DNA of 64,000 nt, taken from positions 1,177,501 through 1,241,500 of the forward strand of contig JALIGW010000029.1 of the NCBI GenBank assembly GCA_023053685.1, given 5' to 3'. The DNA comes from Diadophis punctatus similis. Lineage: Eukaryota; Chordata; Lepidosauria; Squamata; Dipsadidae. The position numbers and the translations under genes were made by a program. The notes beneath the pieces were generated by a model, which was not told the DNA's origin, ran no database searches, and worked only from the letters and a program-made list of their open reading frames with translations. This document shows, piece by piece, positions 49,401-58,491 of this stretch. Each line of letters begins with the position of its first letter. Positions within the stretch are counted from its first letter, which is position 1.

Positions 49401-50040
49401 CAGTGGTTCCCAAAGTGGGTGGTACCGCCCCATGGGGTGGGTGGGATGACTTAGGGGGGTGCTAAGAGGCAAGGGGGTGCTGAGAGGCCACATGGAAGAC
49501 AAGAAAGCATGTCGGGGTGGCGGGGAAGAGAGGTAGCAGCCTACTCCCTTCCCCACAGTCCTGCCATGCTTGGCGGCCTTCCACGCAGCCTTCCCGGAAG
49601 TCCCCCATGCCCGCTTGCCTTCTGAGGTCAGTGTCCAGCCCGGCTCGGCCAGTAGTTGGGCGGGTGGTCCTTGGTGGAAATGCAGATGCTGAAAGGGGCA
49701 GCGGAAGGGCAAGTGCATGTCCCGGGGCTGCTGCACATGCGCCCGCCCTGTTCTCCAAAGGCAGAGCCCCCCTGCAGGGCAATCCAAAAAGGGGAGGGAG
49801 ATGCTGCAGAAAAGGCCGCCTTTCACCCGTGCCCGCTCCATGGTGCTTGGGGCTCTGAAGCAGCCCACTGGCTTCTCACCTGGTCACCTGCTTGCTTTCT
49901 TTGCAGATCAGCCCGGCCAACCGGAGGTGCCACTCTGGGAACTTGGCCCGCAGCACCGGGTTGGAAGCCAGTGGGTTGCTTCGGAGCCCCAAGTCCTGCA
50001 GAGCCAGCACAGGAGGCTGCTTGACTTTCATATTTTGTCT
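49401..50040. mobile_element. Partial hAT-like element, one end only
   Basis: The left end CAGTGGTTCCCAAAGTGGGT resembles hAT termini of the CAGTGGTTCCCAAA type. No complementary end is found within the next 1 kb, so the right border is approximate. The GC-rich interior supports overlapping ORFs in several frames, none with transposase motifs. Confidence 0.55.
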
Positions 50041-50267
50041 CTGAATTGTTTCTGCCTCTGGGTCTTACTGTGAAGCAAGGCCAGCTAAGGACGCTCAGGA
50101 GAAATTCTTTCTTCCCACCAAGATCCAGATGACCTCTACCTGTTGGCCTTCGGTTAAAGCCATAAAAACATGGCAACTCCCCAGGCAGTTTGGTAAGCTT
50201 GATTTAGATGATGGTCCATATACTTGAAGGGTCTAAATTAGACTTTGGCAGCACGTAATTGCATTGG

Positions 50268-50610
50268 GGACGCGGTGACTCAGTGGCTAAGATGCTGAGC
50301 TTGTCAATCAGAAAGGTTGGCAGTTCAGCGGTTCAAATCCCTAGTGCCGCGTAACGGAGTGAGCTCCCGTTACTTGCCCCAGCTTCTGCCAACCTAGCAG
50401 TTCGAAAGCATGTTAAAATGTGGAAAATAGGGACCACCTTTGGTGGGAAGGTAACAGCGTTCCGTGCGCCTTCGGCATTTAGTCATGCCGGCCACATGAC
50501 CACGGAATCGTCATCAGACAGCGCTGGCTCTTTGGCTTAGAAACAGAGATGAGCACTGCCCCCTAGAGTCGGGAACGACTAGCACGTATGTGCGAGGGGA
50601 ACCTTTACCT
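50268..50610 (+). mobile_element. Sauria-type SINE
   Basis: A pol III A-box-like TGACTCAGTGGCTAAGATG and a B-box GGTTCAAATCC lie in a tRNA-like head. They are followed by ACCACCTTTGGTGGGAAGGT, CATGCCGGCCACATGACC and the tail GTCGGGAACGACTAGCAC..GAACCTTTACC, a known marker of squamate Sauria SINEs. The tail resembles the 3' end of Bov-B LINEs, their presumed partner. A 12-bp duplication TAATTGCATTGG flanks it (50256-50267 and 50611-50622). Confidence 0.95.
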
Positions 50611-50622
50611 TAATTGCATTGG

Positions 50623-51225
50623 CTGTTATATTTTATATTGCATTGCTTGTGTTTTTAATTGCTGTTATCCATCCAGATTCACGCATTGAGGTGGGTGACC
50701 ATTTAAGACTTATACATAAAACAATAAACAAGCAAGCCTTTGGCCTGATCCAACAAATTCTTTCTGATGTTCCCCAGTGATGGTTAAAGAAGACATTCTT
50801 AGCAGCTGTTTTAAAAAGTGCCAAGAAAGCAGAGCTAAAGACTAAGATCCACTGTGGGGACAGTGGCAGAAAACTTCGCTCAGTTCCGTCTCTCTTCCAT
50901 GGAGCTGCATTTAGGCAAGCTGACCTTCCCTCTCATTTGCAAGCTCTGTATATTACTGGCTCTGTATAATAGTTTTCCCTCAAAAGCTTTCAGCTTTCCC
51001 TTTTCCTCTTTCAGAGAGACATTTCTTTACCCCCTGCCAGCTCCTAGTTCAAATCAATTGCCTTTCACCCATCAAATGAAAGTGTGTTTGCTCATTCAAT
51101 TATGGCATATGCTTGGTCCACTGTGAACTAAATCAAACATTCATTAATTCTACTTTTCTTTATAACCTTTACATTCTGAATACGATTCCCTTTGGACCAT
51201 GTTTTGGGGTCCCATTAATCTTTTT
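50623..51225. other. Unassigned sequence
   Basis: No gene was recognised. Confidence 0.4.
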
Positions 51226-51960
51226 TCTTTGCATATAATTTTTTATTAAAACTTTAAAATGAAGATAAAAATGAACACAAACAAATATAAAGCAAGGAAC
51301 AAAAAAAACACAGAAAGTAAAAAGTGCAAGAAAAGAAAAAACACTGAAGAAAAACAGAAAAGCAAGAAAAAGAGATATAAAGAAGTGGTTACCTATATTC
51401 TTCAGAGCAGTTATAAGTGCAAATATATTTTAACCTCTCTCTCCAAAGTTACATCATAACAATCTTCTTTCTATAATCTATTCTGTGTAATCATCAAAAC
51501 CATAAATTACAAGTTCATTTTTTTTCCATTTTTACCCAAAGTCCATAAAAGGTTTCCAGACATCAATAAATGTAGATAAGAACCTTTTTCTAATCAAATA
51601 AATCGATTTATCAATTTCAGCAAAATCTGTCAACTTCCCCAATCATCCCTCCATAGTGGGCAGTGTCAAATATTTCCATCTTTGTGCATATGATAATCTC
51701 ACTGCAATAATCATACCTTGAAATAATCTTCCATGGGTTTTTTTAACTGTCTATTAATCCTAAAAGAAAAAGTTCCAGCTTCAATTGAATATTGATCTTC
51801 AAAACCCTCTGTATCAAAATATGTATTTGAATCCAAATTTGTTTATGTCCACCAAGCATAATAATATGTGCGTACATTTGAACTGCCTTTATATATTCTA
51901 GATAATGTCTTTGGCATTATATATCAACAATACATCATTTAATAAAATTCTCTTCGAGAT
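51226..51960 (-). mobile_element. L1-like LINE 3' region
   Basis: It starts with TTTTTATTAAAACTTTAAAA (a minus-strand poly(A)-signal-like end), then an A-rich/GAAA-rich segment and then pyrimidine-rich words. It has the same layout as 60481-61420 and, inverted, 15440-17177. It stops exactly where the ERV LTR begins. There is no ORF. Confidence 0.6.
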
Positions 51961-52960
51961 TGTTTGAAGAAAAACCTGGTCTGGTTCCAAGCCAGGAGAA
52001 AGACGCTGGAAATAAAATGGAGGCAGGCTGCAGGAAAGGAAGTCTCTGTTTTTATTTTGTAGCCAGAAACTAGTGACAGCAGCATGTTTCTGGGGTGGCT
52101 GACAAAATGGGGTTGAGAGTAGGTGGGTTTTTATACATTATTTGGGACTTTGTGATTGAGATGCCTGTTCCTGTGTAAGACCTTTAATATGTCCTTTAAT
52201 ATTGTAATGGCTGTTGCCAGATTCCTATAGGGTCATATAAGGGTCATGGCTGGCTCTATAGGCAAAAGGGGAAATGCAAATCCTAGGTGTTTGTCTGAGC
52301 TAATCTTGTTAACTTTGGCTCCTTGCCTATTGTGTTGCTTATTTGGAGTCTCTTTGCTTATGAATATATTGGCCCAGTCTTTCTGAATGGATACAAAATC
52401 TCCATTCCTAAAGACCAGCCTCTTCAAGCTTCTGATATTTGGCTGGCATCCTTACTTGAGTGTCTGTTGAGATGGGAAGTGATTTTGCAGGCTACTGGGG
52501 CAAGGGAAAATACACCGGTGGAGGCACCAGAGAAGTATTGCCATGATGGTTATGGCAGTGACTCCCAAAAGGAGAGCTTTTAGCTAGTGAAGGTAGAAAG
52601 GAAATTACAGTATCCAATATTCTGTGCCAATTCCTTTTTAGATGTTTGATGTCACTTTCTGTGAGCTTTCAGTCAGGTTGAAGCAAGCACATGCCCCAAA
52701 ATTCTTCGCAGCCGTGATTGTGCCTTAGTAAATAATTAATGGCTGCCCATTTTCAAGGGTTACTTCCTGAACCTGCCTTAGCTCTTAGTTTAGTGCATCC
52801 AGTGCTTGTGTTGTCAAATTGAGATTTGCCAGTGTGTAAGCCCAGGCAATTAATATTTCTGAAATTGTGCACAATGAGCCCTGGGACTCCTACTAATGTG
52901 ACTGCCAGTGCACCATTTTCTGTTTTACTGAGCAGCACTGTTCGTGAGTCACAATCAAGT
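51961..52960 (-). mobile_element. Endogenous retrovirus 3' fragment: env TM remnant and LTR
   Basis: Read on the minus strand, about 52510-52940 has the layout of a retroviral Env transmembrane subunit. A hydrophobic stretch comes first, then a leucine/threonine heptad-like region, a cysteine-containing segment followed by an N-glycosylation-like NLT, and a membrane anchor with a cysteine-rich end. Stops and at least one frame change break it. Downstream is an LTR-like block with a TATAAAA box (about 52129-52135), AATAAA words and the border TGTTTGAAGA at 51961 on the plus strand. The inner LTR border is unclear. gag and pol of this element are absent. Confidence 0.65.
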
Positions 52961-53245
52961 GTTGGGAATTGGCAGGCAGGTCGCTACCCACTCAGTGATG
53001 TCCTGATCCAATTTCGGCCACCACCTCTTAGCCAACACTTTCATGAGTACGATCCCAGGGTGCCCTACGTGCAAAGTCTCCATCATCCTTCTCCGTAAGG
53101 TCTGTGGTACAACAACTCGCTCCCCCCACAGTAAACACCCCTTCAGAACGGATAGTTCAATTTGTTTATTTTTAAAGGGTTTAAATTCTTCCCCCTCTTC
53201 TTCCTGTGGCCATCCCCTTAACACCCAATTCATGACTTTGGACAA
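52960..53245 (-). pseudogene. Integrase N-terminal part (Ty3/Gypsy), truncated
   Basis: A 96-codon frame carries the integrase zinc-binding (HHCC) region: LHVGHPG with H59 and H62, then KRWWPKLDQDI and C90. The second cysteine and the whole DDE core are missing because the element ends here. It is in the same frame as the RNase H segment upstream. Confidence 0.85.
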
Positions 53246-53407
53246 AATTTTGTCTTTTGCTGTGTGTTCAGCTATGTCTCAAGATGTGACGGGGCTGGTC
53301 CGTTCAATGTTGACCAGTAAGATTTCGGACACCGGTGCAGGGTCTTCCACGAGTTCGGGTAAGGGGCAGTGGCTGAGTGCGTTGGCATGTCCAATGCTCT
53401 TTCCTGG

Positions 53408-53878
53408 TCAGTGGATTAGCTTGTAGCTGTAGCCGGACAGGAAGATTGACCAACGTGTCATCCTGGGTGACATGTAGTGTGGTGTTTGTTGGTTGCCGGC
53501 AAGCAGACCTAGTAGAGATTTGTGGTCTGTAATGAGCTCGAATGTGTGGCCGTAGAGATATTCATGGAAACGCTTGATGCCGGCCACTGCTGCAAGCGCT
53601 TCTTTGTCCAGTTGGCTGTAATTTTGCTCAGCTGGTGATAGCGTTTTGGAGTAGTACGCGATAGGGGCTTCTGAACCATTGGGAAGTTGATGGCTGAGGA
53701 CGGCCCCCACTCCAAAAGGGGAGGCGTCGCACGTTAACAGCAGGGGGAGGGTCTCACTGAATTGCATGAGGATGCTGTTGGATGAAAGCAAGTCCTTTAT
53801 GGCAGCAAAAGCGTTGGCCTCCCTCGGTCCCCATGTCCACATGGCTAACTTCCCCAGGAGCCTATGGAGAGGCTCCAC
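53408..53878 (-). pseudogene. RNase H domain (Ty3/Gypsy pol)
   Basis: In this 156-codon frame the RNase H signature is clear: TCDASPFGVGAVL with D51, QLDKEALA with E93, and LITDHKSLLGLL with D118. The catalytic residues therefore look retained. An in-frame stop near 53890 separates it from the RT segment. Confidence 0.9.
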
Positions 53879-53893
53879 AATGGTAGCCTTCTG

Positions 53894-54731
53894 TTACAAA
53901 AAGATGGCATAAAAGTTGAGTAAGCCTAGGAATGCTTGCAGCTCCGCTTTATTCCTGGGGGTCAGCACTTCTTTGATTGCTTTTATTTTCACATCTGTGG
54001 GGTGAATGCAGGACCCATCTATTAAGAACCCCAGGAATTCTACTTTAGGGACCCCTATTTTACATTTGTCCCATTTTACTTTGAGGCCCCTTTGTTGGAA
54101 ACGTCCCAGCACCTCGTGCAGCCTGCTCACCAGCTGTTCTTTCGAATCTCCTCAAGATGAGGACATCATCGAAATAGGGAACTACTCGGGGAATGCTATG
54201 GAGCAATCGTTCCATCATGCTCTGGAACAGTCCTGGGGCCACACTCACCCCAAATTGCAGGCGGTTGCACTTAAAAGCCCCCCTATGTGTGACAATAGTC
54301 TGGACTTCTGCAGTGGTTGCGTCCACTGGCAATTGCTGGTACGCTTGAGCCAGGTTGAGTTTGGCAAAGATTCGGCCGTTTCCTAGGGAGTGCAATAGGT
54401 GTTGCACCACTGGTACTGGATATGTGTTTTGTTGTAAAGCCTTGTTAATGGTGCACTTATAGTCCACGCACACGCAAATTGACCCATCTGGCTCCATCGG
54501 GGTGACTATTGGGGTCTCCCACATGGCATGGTCAACTGGATCTAGGACCCCTTGGGCGATTAACTTGTCCAGTTGGTCATCGACTTTCGGCCGGAGTGCA
54601 AAAGGGACTCTTTGAGGCTTTAGTCTAATGGAGGTGATGCTGGGGTCTAGGTTAAATGAAATGGGCTTGCCCTTATATTTACTTAGACTCCCATCGAACA
54701 TGTCTCGGAAGTCTGCTAGCAGCTTGTCCAA
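53894..54731 (-). pseudogene. Reverse transcriptase domain (Ty3/Gypsy pol), frameshifted
   Basis: The first frame (54060-54731) covers fingers and palm: PYALRPK-type FALRPKVDDQL, GVLDPVDHAMWETPIV, CVCVDYK and FGVSVAPGLFQ, ending in the catalytic box YFDDVLI at residues 186-192. The first catalytic aspartate position (normally F.KLDL..AY) reads KLNLAQAY, with N126. The second frame (53894-54130) carries HEVLGRFQQRGLKV, VEFLGFLIDGSCI and the thumb, so a frameshift lies near 54130. The residue change plus the frameshift indicate an inactive copy. Confidence 0.93.
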
Positions 54732-54877
54732 TTCTCCCCTTTGATTTGATGCAAGCCGGTGATGCTGATGTCAAGAGCCTTGAGCCATTCTACTCCGAGC
54801 AGAGTTGGTCTGTTCCCCTTGACAATGGTTAGGGGTAGCTTGCCTTTGAAATCTTTTCAGTTCAGGGGTACTTCTGC

Positions 54878-55462
54878 TCATCCTAGCACTCTAATGAAGT
54901 TACCCTGGAAATTGTTGAGATGAATGGGCTGCAGCTTTAGCTGGTGTCTTGTGAAGGTCGGCAGGACTTGCTTCAGGGTTTCCCAGGACATAATGGTGAA
55001 TATGGAGCCGGTGTCTAGCTCCATATTGCATGAGGTTCCTTCAATGACCACGGTGATGTGGAACTTCTCCCCTTGGCCAGTGTCAGAGTGACCCACAGTG
55101 GTGTTGTAGGTCCCCCCAGTTGTCCTGGTATTGGTACCCGTCCCTGTGCCTACCTCGTTGGCCCCTTGATGGTTCTGTCCTTGTCTTCCTGGTCCGGTGG
55201 GTGGTCTGGGTTGGTACTGGACTGGCTGGTAGGGGGTCAGTTGGGTAGCTCGGCAAGCTTCTGCGATGTGCCCTCTTTTCTGGCAGCAGCGGCAATTGGC
55301 ATCTTTGAATTTACAAAGTGCCCTGGCATGGCCCCCTAGGCAACCCAAGCATCGGATTTGCCTGTTCTCAAAGTCTCTGGCGCTTACCCTTTTCTCTGTG
55401 TGAACACGGTGCACCAGTTCGTCCTCCTCTGACTCGTCGTTGTATTCGGGGACTTCGGTCAT
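54878..55462 (-). pseudogene. Gag zinc-knuckle region and aspartic protease (Ty3/Gypsy)
   Basis: One 194-codon frame contains CRCCQKRGHIAEAC, a standard CX2CX4HX4C zinc knuckle. Before it is a variant cysteine/histidine cluster starting CLGCLGGH. A proline/glutamine/threonine-rich linker follows, then the aspartic protease active-site motif LDTGS. It lies between capsid and RT, in a frame different from both, so frame breaks exist on both sides. Confidence 0.9.
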
Positions 55463-55491
55463 CCAATCGGGCTCCCTGTGTGTGCGATGGA

Positions 55492-55980
55492 CTATGTCAG
55501 TCTTTCATATGTCTGCTGCTGAGTTGTCTGACGATTCGGCGGCTTGAGCTTCTTCCATGACATCCTTGAAAGTTGCCCCCCCCATCTGATCAGCAGTTTC
55601 TTTGGTTGATTGAGATCTCTCATTCCTAAGATGATTCGATCTTTCATCATCTCCTCCAGGTTTATGAATTCGCATCTGGTTGCGATCTCCCGGAGTTTAG
55701 CTACAAAGTCATTGATAGATTCACCATTGCGCTGGTGGCGATGGTAAAATTCATTTCTTCTGACCATCGGGGTTGCTGCAGGAGCGTAGTGTTCCTTCAG
55801 AGTTGTCTGGAGCGTTGTCCATGAAATGGACTCGATGTCTGTGGGTGCCACCAGGGTCTGTGCCATTTTATAAATTTTTGGCCCACAGTAGGTTAGGAAG
55901 AGAGCCCTCTTCCTATTGTTGGGTAGATCCTGGAAGTTGTTGGCTTCCAGGAACATGCAAAAGCGGTTCATATGTGCCAT
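55492..55980 (-). pseudogene. Gag capsid domain (Ty3/Gypsy)
   Basis: A 162-codon frame has the retrotransposon gag pattern: FLTYCGPKIYKMAQTL, then WTTLQTTLKEHYAP, then RRNEFYHRHQRNGESINDF and FVAKLREIATRC. The last part slips out of the gag pattern, and the downstream zinc-knuckle region is in another frame. Confidence 0.9.
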
Positions 55981-56130
55981 TCTTCTGGTCGAAGATTGCT
56001 GGAGCGGGAGAGGTGTGAGTAGCCATCCTCAAGTTTGGCCAGAGCAGGGCGATGCTTGCTTCTAAGATGGCCGCGGATGCCACGAGGTGCTTTTGTCCTG
56101 TTGTCCTTCTTCAACCATCTTCATCGCCAG

Positions 56131-56356
56131 TGTTAGATTCGTGCGGGAAATAAGGAGTGAGACACAGGAACAGTTCAGCACCTTTTATTCTCCTGGCTGA
56201 ATGCAATGCAAACTGCCAGCAGGCTGCAGGGAAGCCGCATTTATGGGCTTCCCTGTAACCTAGCCAGCCACTGACAACAGTTTATTTCTCCTGCCGCTAG
56301 ATTAGCCAATCAGTGGTGGCTAAGCATACCCATGCTATGTATGGCCATATGTAACA
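56131..56356 (-). mobile_element. 5' LTR of the Ty3/Gypsy element
   Basis: On the plus strand it spans TGTTAGATTCGTGCGGG to CATATGTAACA, so it has TG..CA-type ends with 5-bp inversion TGTTA/TAACA. Read on the minus strand it has a CCATAAATGCGGC TATA-like box and GAATAAAAGG near its 3' part. The sequence just inside it starts TGGCGATGAAG on the minus strand, in the primer-binding-site position. I cannot name the primer tRNA. The solo LTR at 36484-36708 is its relative. Confidence 0.9.
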
Positions 56357-56421
56357 GTATCTGTGTACTCTCAGGATGCTGTTGATTATTCCTAAAAGCA
56401 TTTCTGCAAACAATTAGGATG

Positions 56422-57098
56422 TGTTGTGCCTTGGCCGCGTCCGGCGCCGAGTCTGGAGGATCCGGAGGACGCGGAGCCGCTCATGGTGCAGCAGTACCAG
56501 CCTATGTGCCTGGCACCAGAGACGGCTGGTGATGAGGACTCGGTGCCAGAGCAGGACGATCTCCCAGGACCTTCTGCACCTGCGCAGCAGAGTTCTTCAT
56601 CAGGAGATGAAGAACTCATGCTGAATGCCAGAGCACGCAGAGCAGCCAGAAGACAGGACTGGCTGAGTAAGCGTCGGTCCAATAGGAGGAAGCAGTGAGG
56701 GCTAATTGGGCCACGCCCTTCAGTGGCTATATTAGGCCATGGTAATTAGTGCTCATTGCTGAGAACAACAATTCACTGACCGCAGCAAATCCAGAGTTTC
56801 GTTTCTACGTCTGTTTGGGAATCTTATCACCAGCTTCTGCCAGCTTTATTCCGGAAAGCCAGCCAAGTTGTTCAGATAAGAATTAATGAGTCTTGCTTTG
56901 AACTTTTGTCTGTGTGCTATTTAACCCTCACGTAACCCAAAGAACCTTATTCCTGAAGACTTTCCGTTTGTGTTGTTTTGGACTTCTAAACCCTCTGAGT
57001 TTTACTAAGAAACTTTATTAGTAAAAGGAACCTTTTTGTTTGCCTCCCAACGACTGTGTGTGTGTGTTTCTGGGGGGTTGCGGTGCTGGGTCACAACA
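56422..57098 (+). mobile_element. Solo LTR with an internal ORF
   Basis: It begins TGTTGTGCCTTGG and ends GGGTCACAACA (7-bp terminal inversion TGTTGTG/CACAACA). A perfect 5-bp duplication GGATG flanks it at 56417-56421 and 57099-57103. It is 677 bp long, unrelated by eye to the 226-bp Gypsy LTR beside it, and carries a TATATTAGG box near 56728. The 90-codon ORF at 56426-56698 has its own entry. Confidence 0.93.
56426..56698 (+). CDS. 90-codon ORF inside the solo LTR, unrecognised
   Basis: The ORF starts four bases inside the LTR and ends just before the TATA-like box. It encodes a proline/glutamate-rich acidic N-terminal two-thirds (PSLEDPEDAE, SVPEQDDLPGPSAP, SSSSGDEE) and a strongly basic C-terminus (ARARRAARRQDW, SKRRSNRRKQ). 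There is no known retroelement domain that I can name. It could be the start of a protein that continued into the lost internal region, a regulatory ORF, or chance. Confidence 0.3.
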   Translation: MPWPRPAPSLEDPEDAEPLMVQQYQPMCLAPETAGDEDSVPEQDDLPGPSAPAQQSSSSGDEELMLNARARRAARRQDWLSKRRSNRRKQ

Positions 57099-57103
57099 GG
57101 ATG

Positions 57104-57845
57104 CTATAGTCCAGTGCTTTCCTTCCTGGCATGCAGTTTCCTACTAAATGCTTTTAGAATAATCTTTTACTTCTTTTTTATTTACATCAGGTGCTACAGA
57201 GAGCTTAGGGGACACCAGCAGCTATGCTTGAAGATTCCTAGTGCCTACATATACCATATTACTTCCTTCTGCCCTAAAAGGGGTTAGAGTTTCCACTTTG
57301 AAGTCAGGAGGGGAAAATTCCGCCTCATGAAGACTTGAACTAGACCATGTTTCTTTCTTCTCTTTCCAGTTCAGATGTTTATTGAACCTTCTTGCATTGA
57401 AAGACTCAGGCAAAGCAAGTCCTGCTCCTCTGGACAGTTCCTCAAATCTGGATATGTTTGCTTTTATTAAGTGCTGGTGGGAATCAATATATCTTGCTAA
57501 TCAGCAGCCCAAGTTCTGTGGACTGAAATGGACTTAGCCTGTGGTTTTTAAGGAGAGTGTTTGCTCCCCTTCTTGGCAGCAGCTCTTCCGGGATCTGGCC
57601 GTGCTAATTGCCCAGGATGAGCATGTTTTACCGGCTTCAGATTCCCAGGAGGGGCCACAGCAAGGAATGGGGTCAGGCCACTCCCCACCCCTGTGGCTGT
57701 TAGCATCCTACTGTGAGTCAGCTCCATGGCTTGAGAGAGAGAAAGGCCCTCTGCAAAGTTCAGTAGCCCACACAAGCTCTGGAGTCTATCAACAGCAAAC
57801 TGCAAACCTTAGCAGAGTTTTTTGTACCTATTCCCTGTTTTTAAG
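57104..57845. other. Sequence upstream of the ASIC exon, probably intronic
   Basis: The last part has an acceptor-like pyrimidine tract, TTTTTTGTACCTATTCCC and TGTTTTTAAG, ending at 57845. An open frame from 57541 runs through it into the ASIC exon, but its 101 codons before the acceptor resemble nothing in the ASIC family, so I regard it as fortuitous. No CpG island or TATA box is evident nearby. Confidence 0.6.
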
Positions 57846-58491
57846 AAGGCATCAAATTATGCCTGGGCCTGGGTCGCCAGAAGAGATGCCCAGTTTCTCC
57901 ACTCTGCCCAAGGAAGATCGACATATTAAAGATGGTCCTCAAGTGGTGCAGCCACTTTCTGTTATGCCATCCGCTTACAACCTGGAAGAGTTTGCTAGTA
58001 GCTCAACGCTGCATGGCATCAGTCATATTTTCCGTCATGGTCGCTATACAGCCCGCAACTTTCTGTGGACAATGGCCTTCCTGGCTTCGCTTGGCTTTCT
58101 CTTCTACGTCTGCACTGATCGAGTGGAATTCTACTTCCAGTATCCACATGCCACCAAATTGGAAGAAAAGTCGGTCCATAGCATGGTTTTCCCAGCAGTA
58201 ACTATCTGCAATGTCAACATCTTGCGCTTCTCGGAAATCTCTGGCCAAGACCTCTATTGGGCTGGAGAGTTCCTGGGTTTCTTGGACAGCTCTGACAAGA
58301 TTGTTGCACCTCAAAAAGCAGATGCAGAAGTTGTAAAGGTCCTGAGCCAGAAGCTGCAGCAAAGCAAAGGGGAAAGAAACTTGCCCTTTGACTTTGGGGA
58401 ATTCCACGATCGCGCTGGGCACCAGATGGACCAAATGCTGATTAAATGTAGATTTGGCAATGAATCGTGCAATGCCAATGACTTCAAAACG
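57846..58491 (+). CDS. Acid-sensing ion channel, first coding exon (ASIC family; ASIC3 favoured)
   Basis: This exon encodes the N-terminus, first membrane segment and start of the extracellular domain of a proton-gated sodium channel of the DEG/ENaC superfamily, a trimeric plasma-membrane channel. Taking ATG at 57859 (A at -3; other in-frame ATGs at 57886 and 57964) gives 211 codons. FASSSTLHGISHIF holds the gating HG motif (H52, G53); TM1 spans about residues 68-88; FPAVTICN (111-118) has the first conserved cysteine; HDRAGH and the CRFGNESC pair follow. The donor is ACG|GTGAGT after DFKT, where ASIC exon 1 normally ends before the TRYGKCYTF exon. Orthologues of ASIC1 and ASIC2 are highly conserved, and this one is too divergent. 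CNVNILR and DLYWAG recall ASIC3. Later exons are outside the window. The exact start is uncertain. Confidence 0.88.

Larger units (their letters stand above)
52960..56356 (-). mobile_element. Ty3/Gypsy LTR retrotransposon, 3'-truncated and decayed
   Basis: On the minus strand the order is LTR (56131-56356), gag capsid, zinc knuckle, protease, RT, RNase H and a start of integrase. That is the Ty3/Gypsy gene order. The 3' LTR and most of integrase are missing where an ERV fragment begins. The outer LTR border is followed by GTATC (56357-56361); no partner duplication exists because the other end is lost. Several frameshifts and stops show it is inactive. Confidence 0.93.

Noticed and set aside
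49338..50176. Overlapping ORFs of 90-180 residues on both strands
   Set aside because: GC-rich, mutually overlapping, partly in LINE and hAT-like sequence. No consistent protein signal.
50268..50360. Possible tRNA gene (A and B boxes)
   Set aside because: The boxes belong to the tRNA-like head of the Sauria-type SINE; no cloverleaf-length tRNA is separable.
57541..57858. In-frame extension of the ASIC exon upstream to an ATG at 57541
   Set aside because: The extension does not look like any ASIC N-terminus and is crossed by a strong acceptor at 57845, so I treat it as chance.
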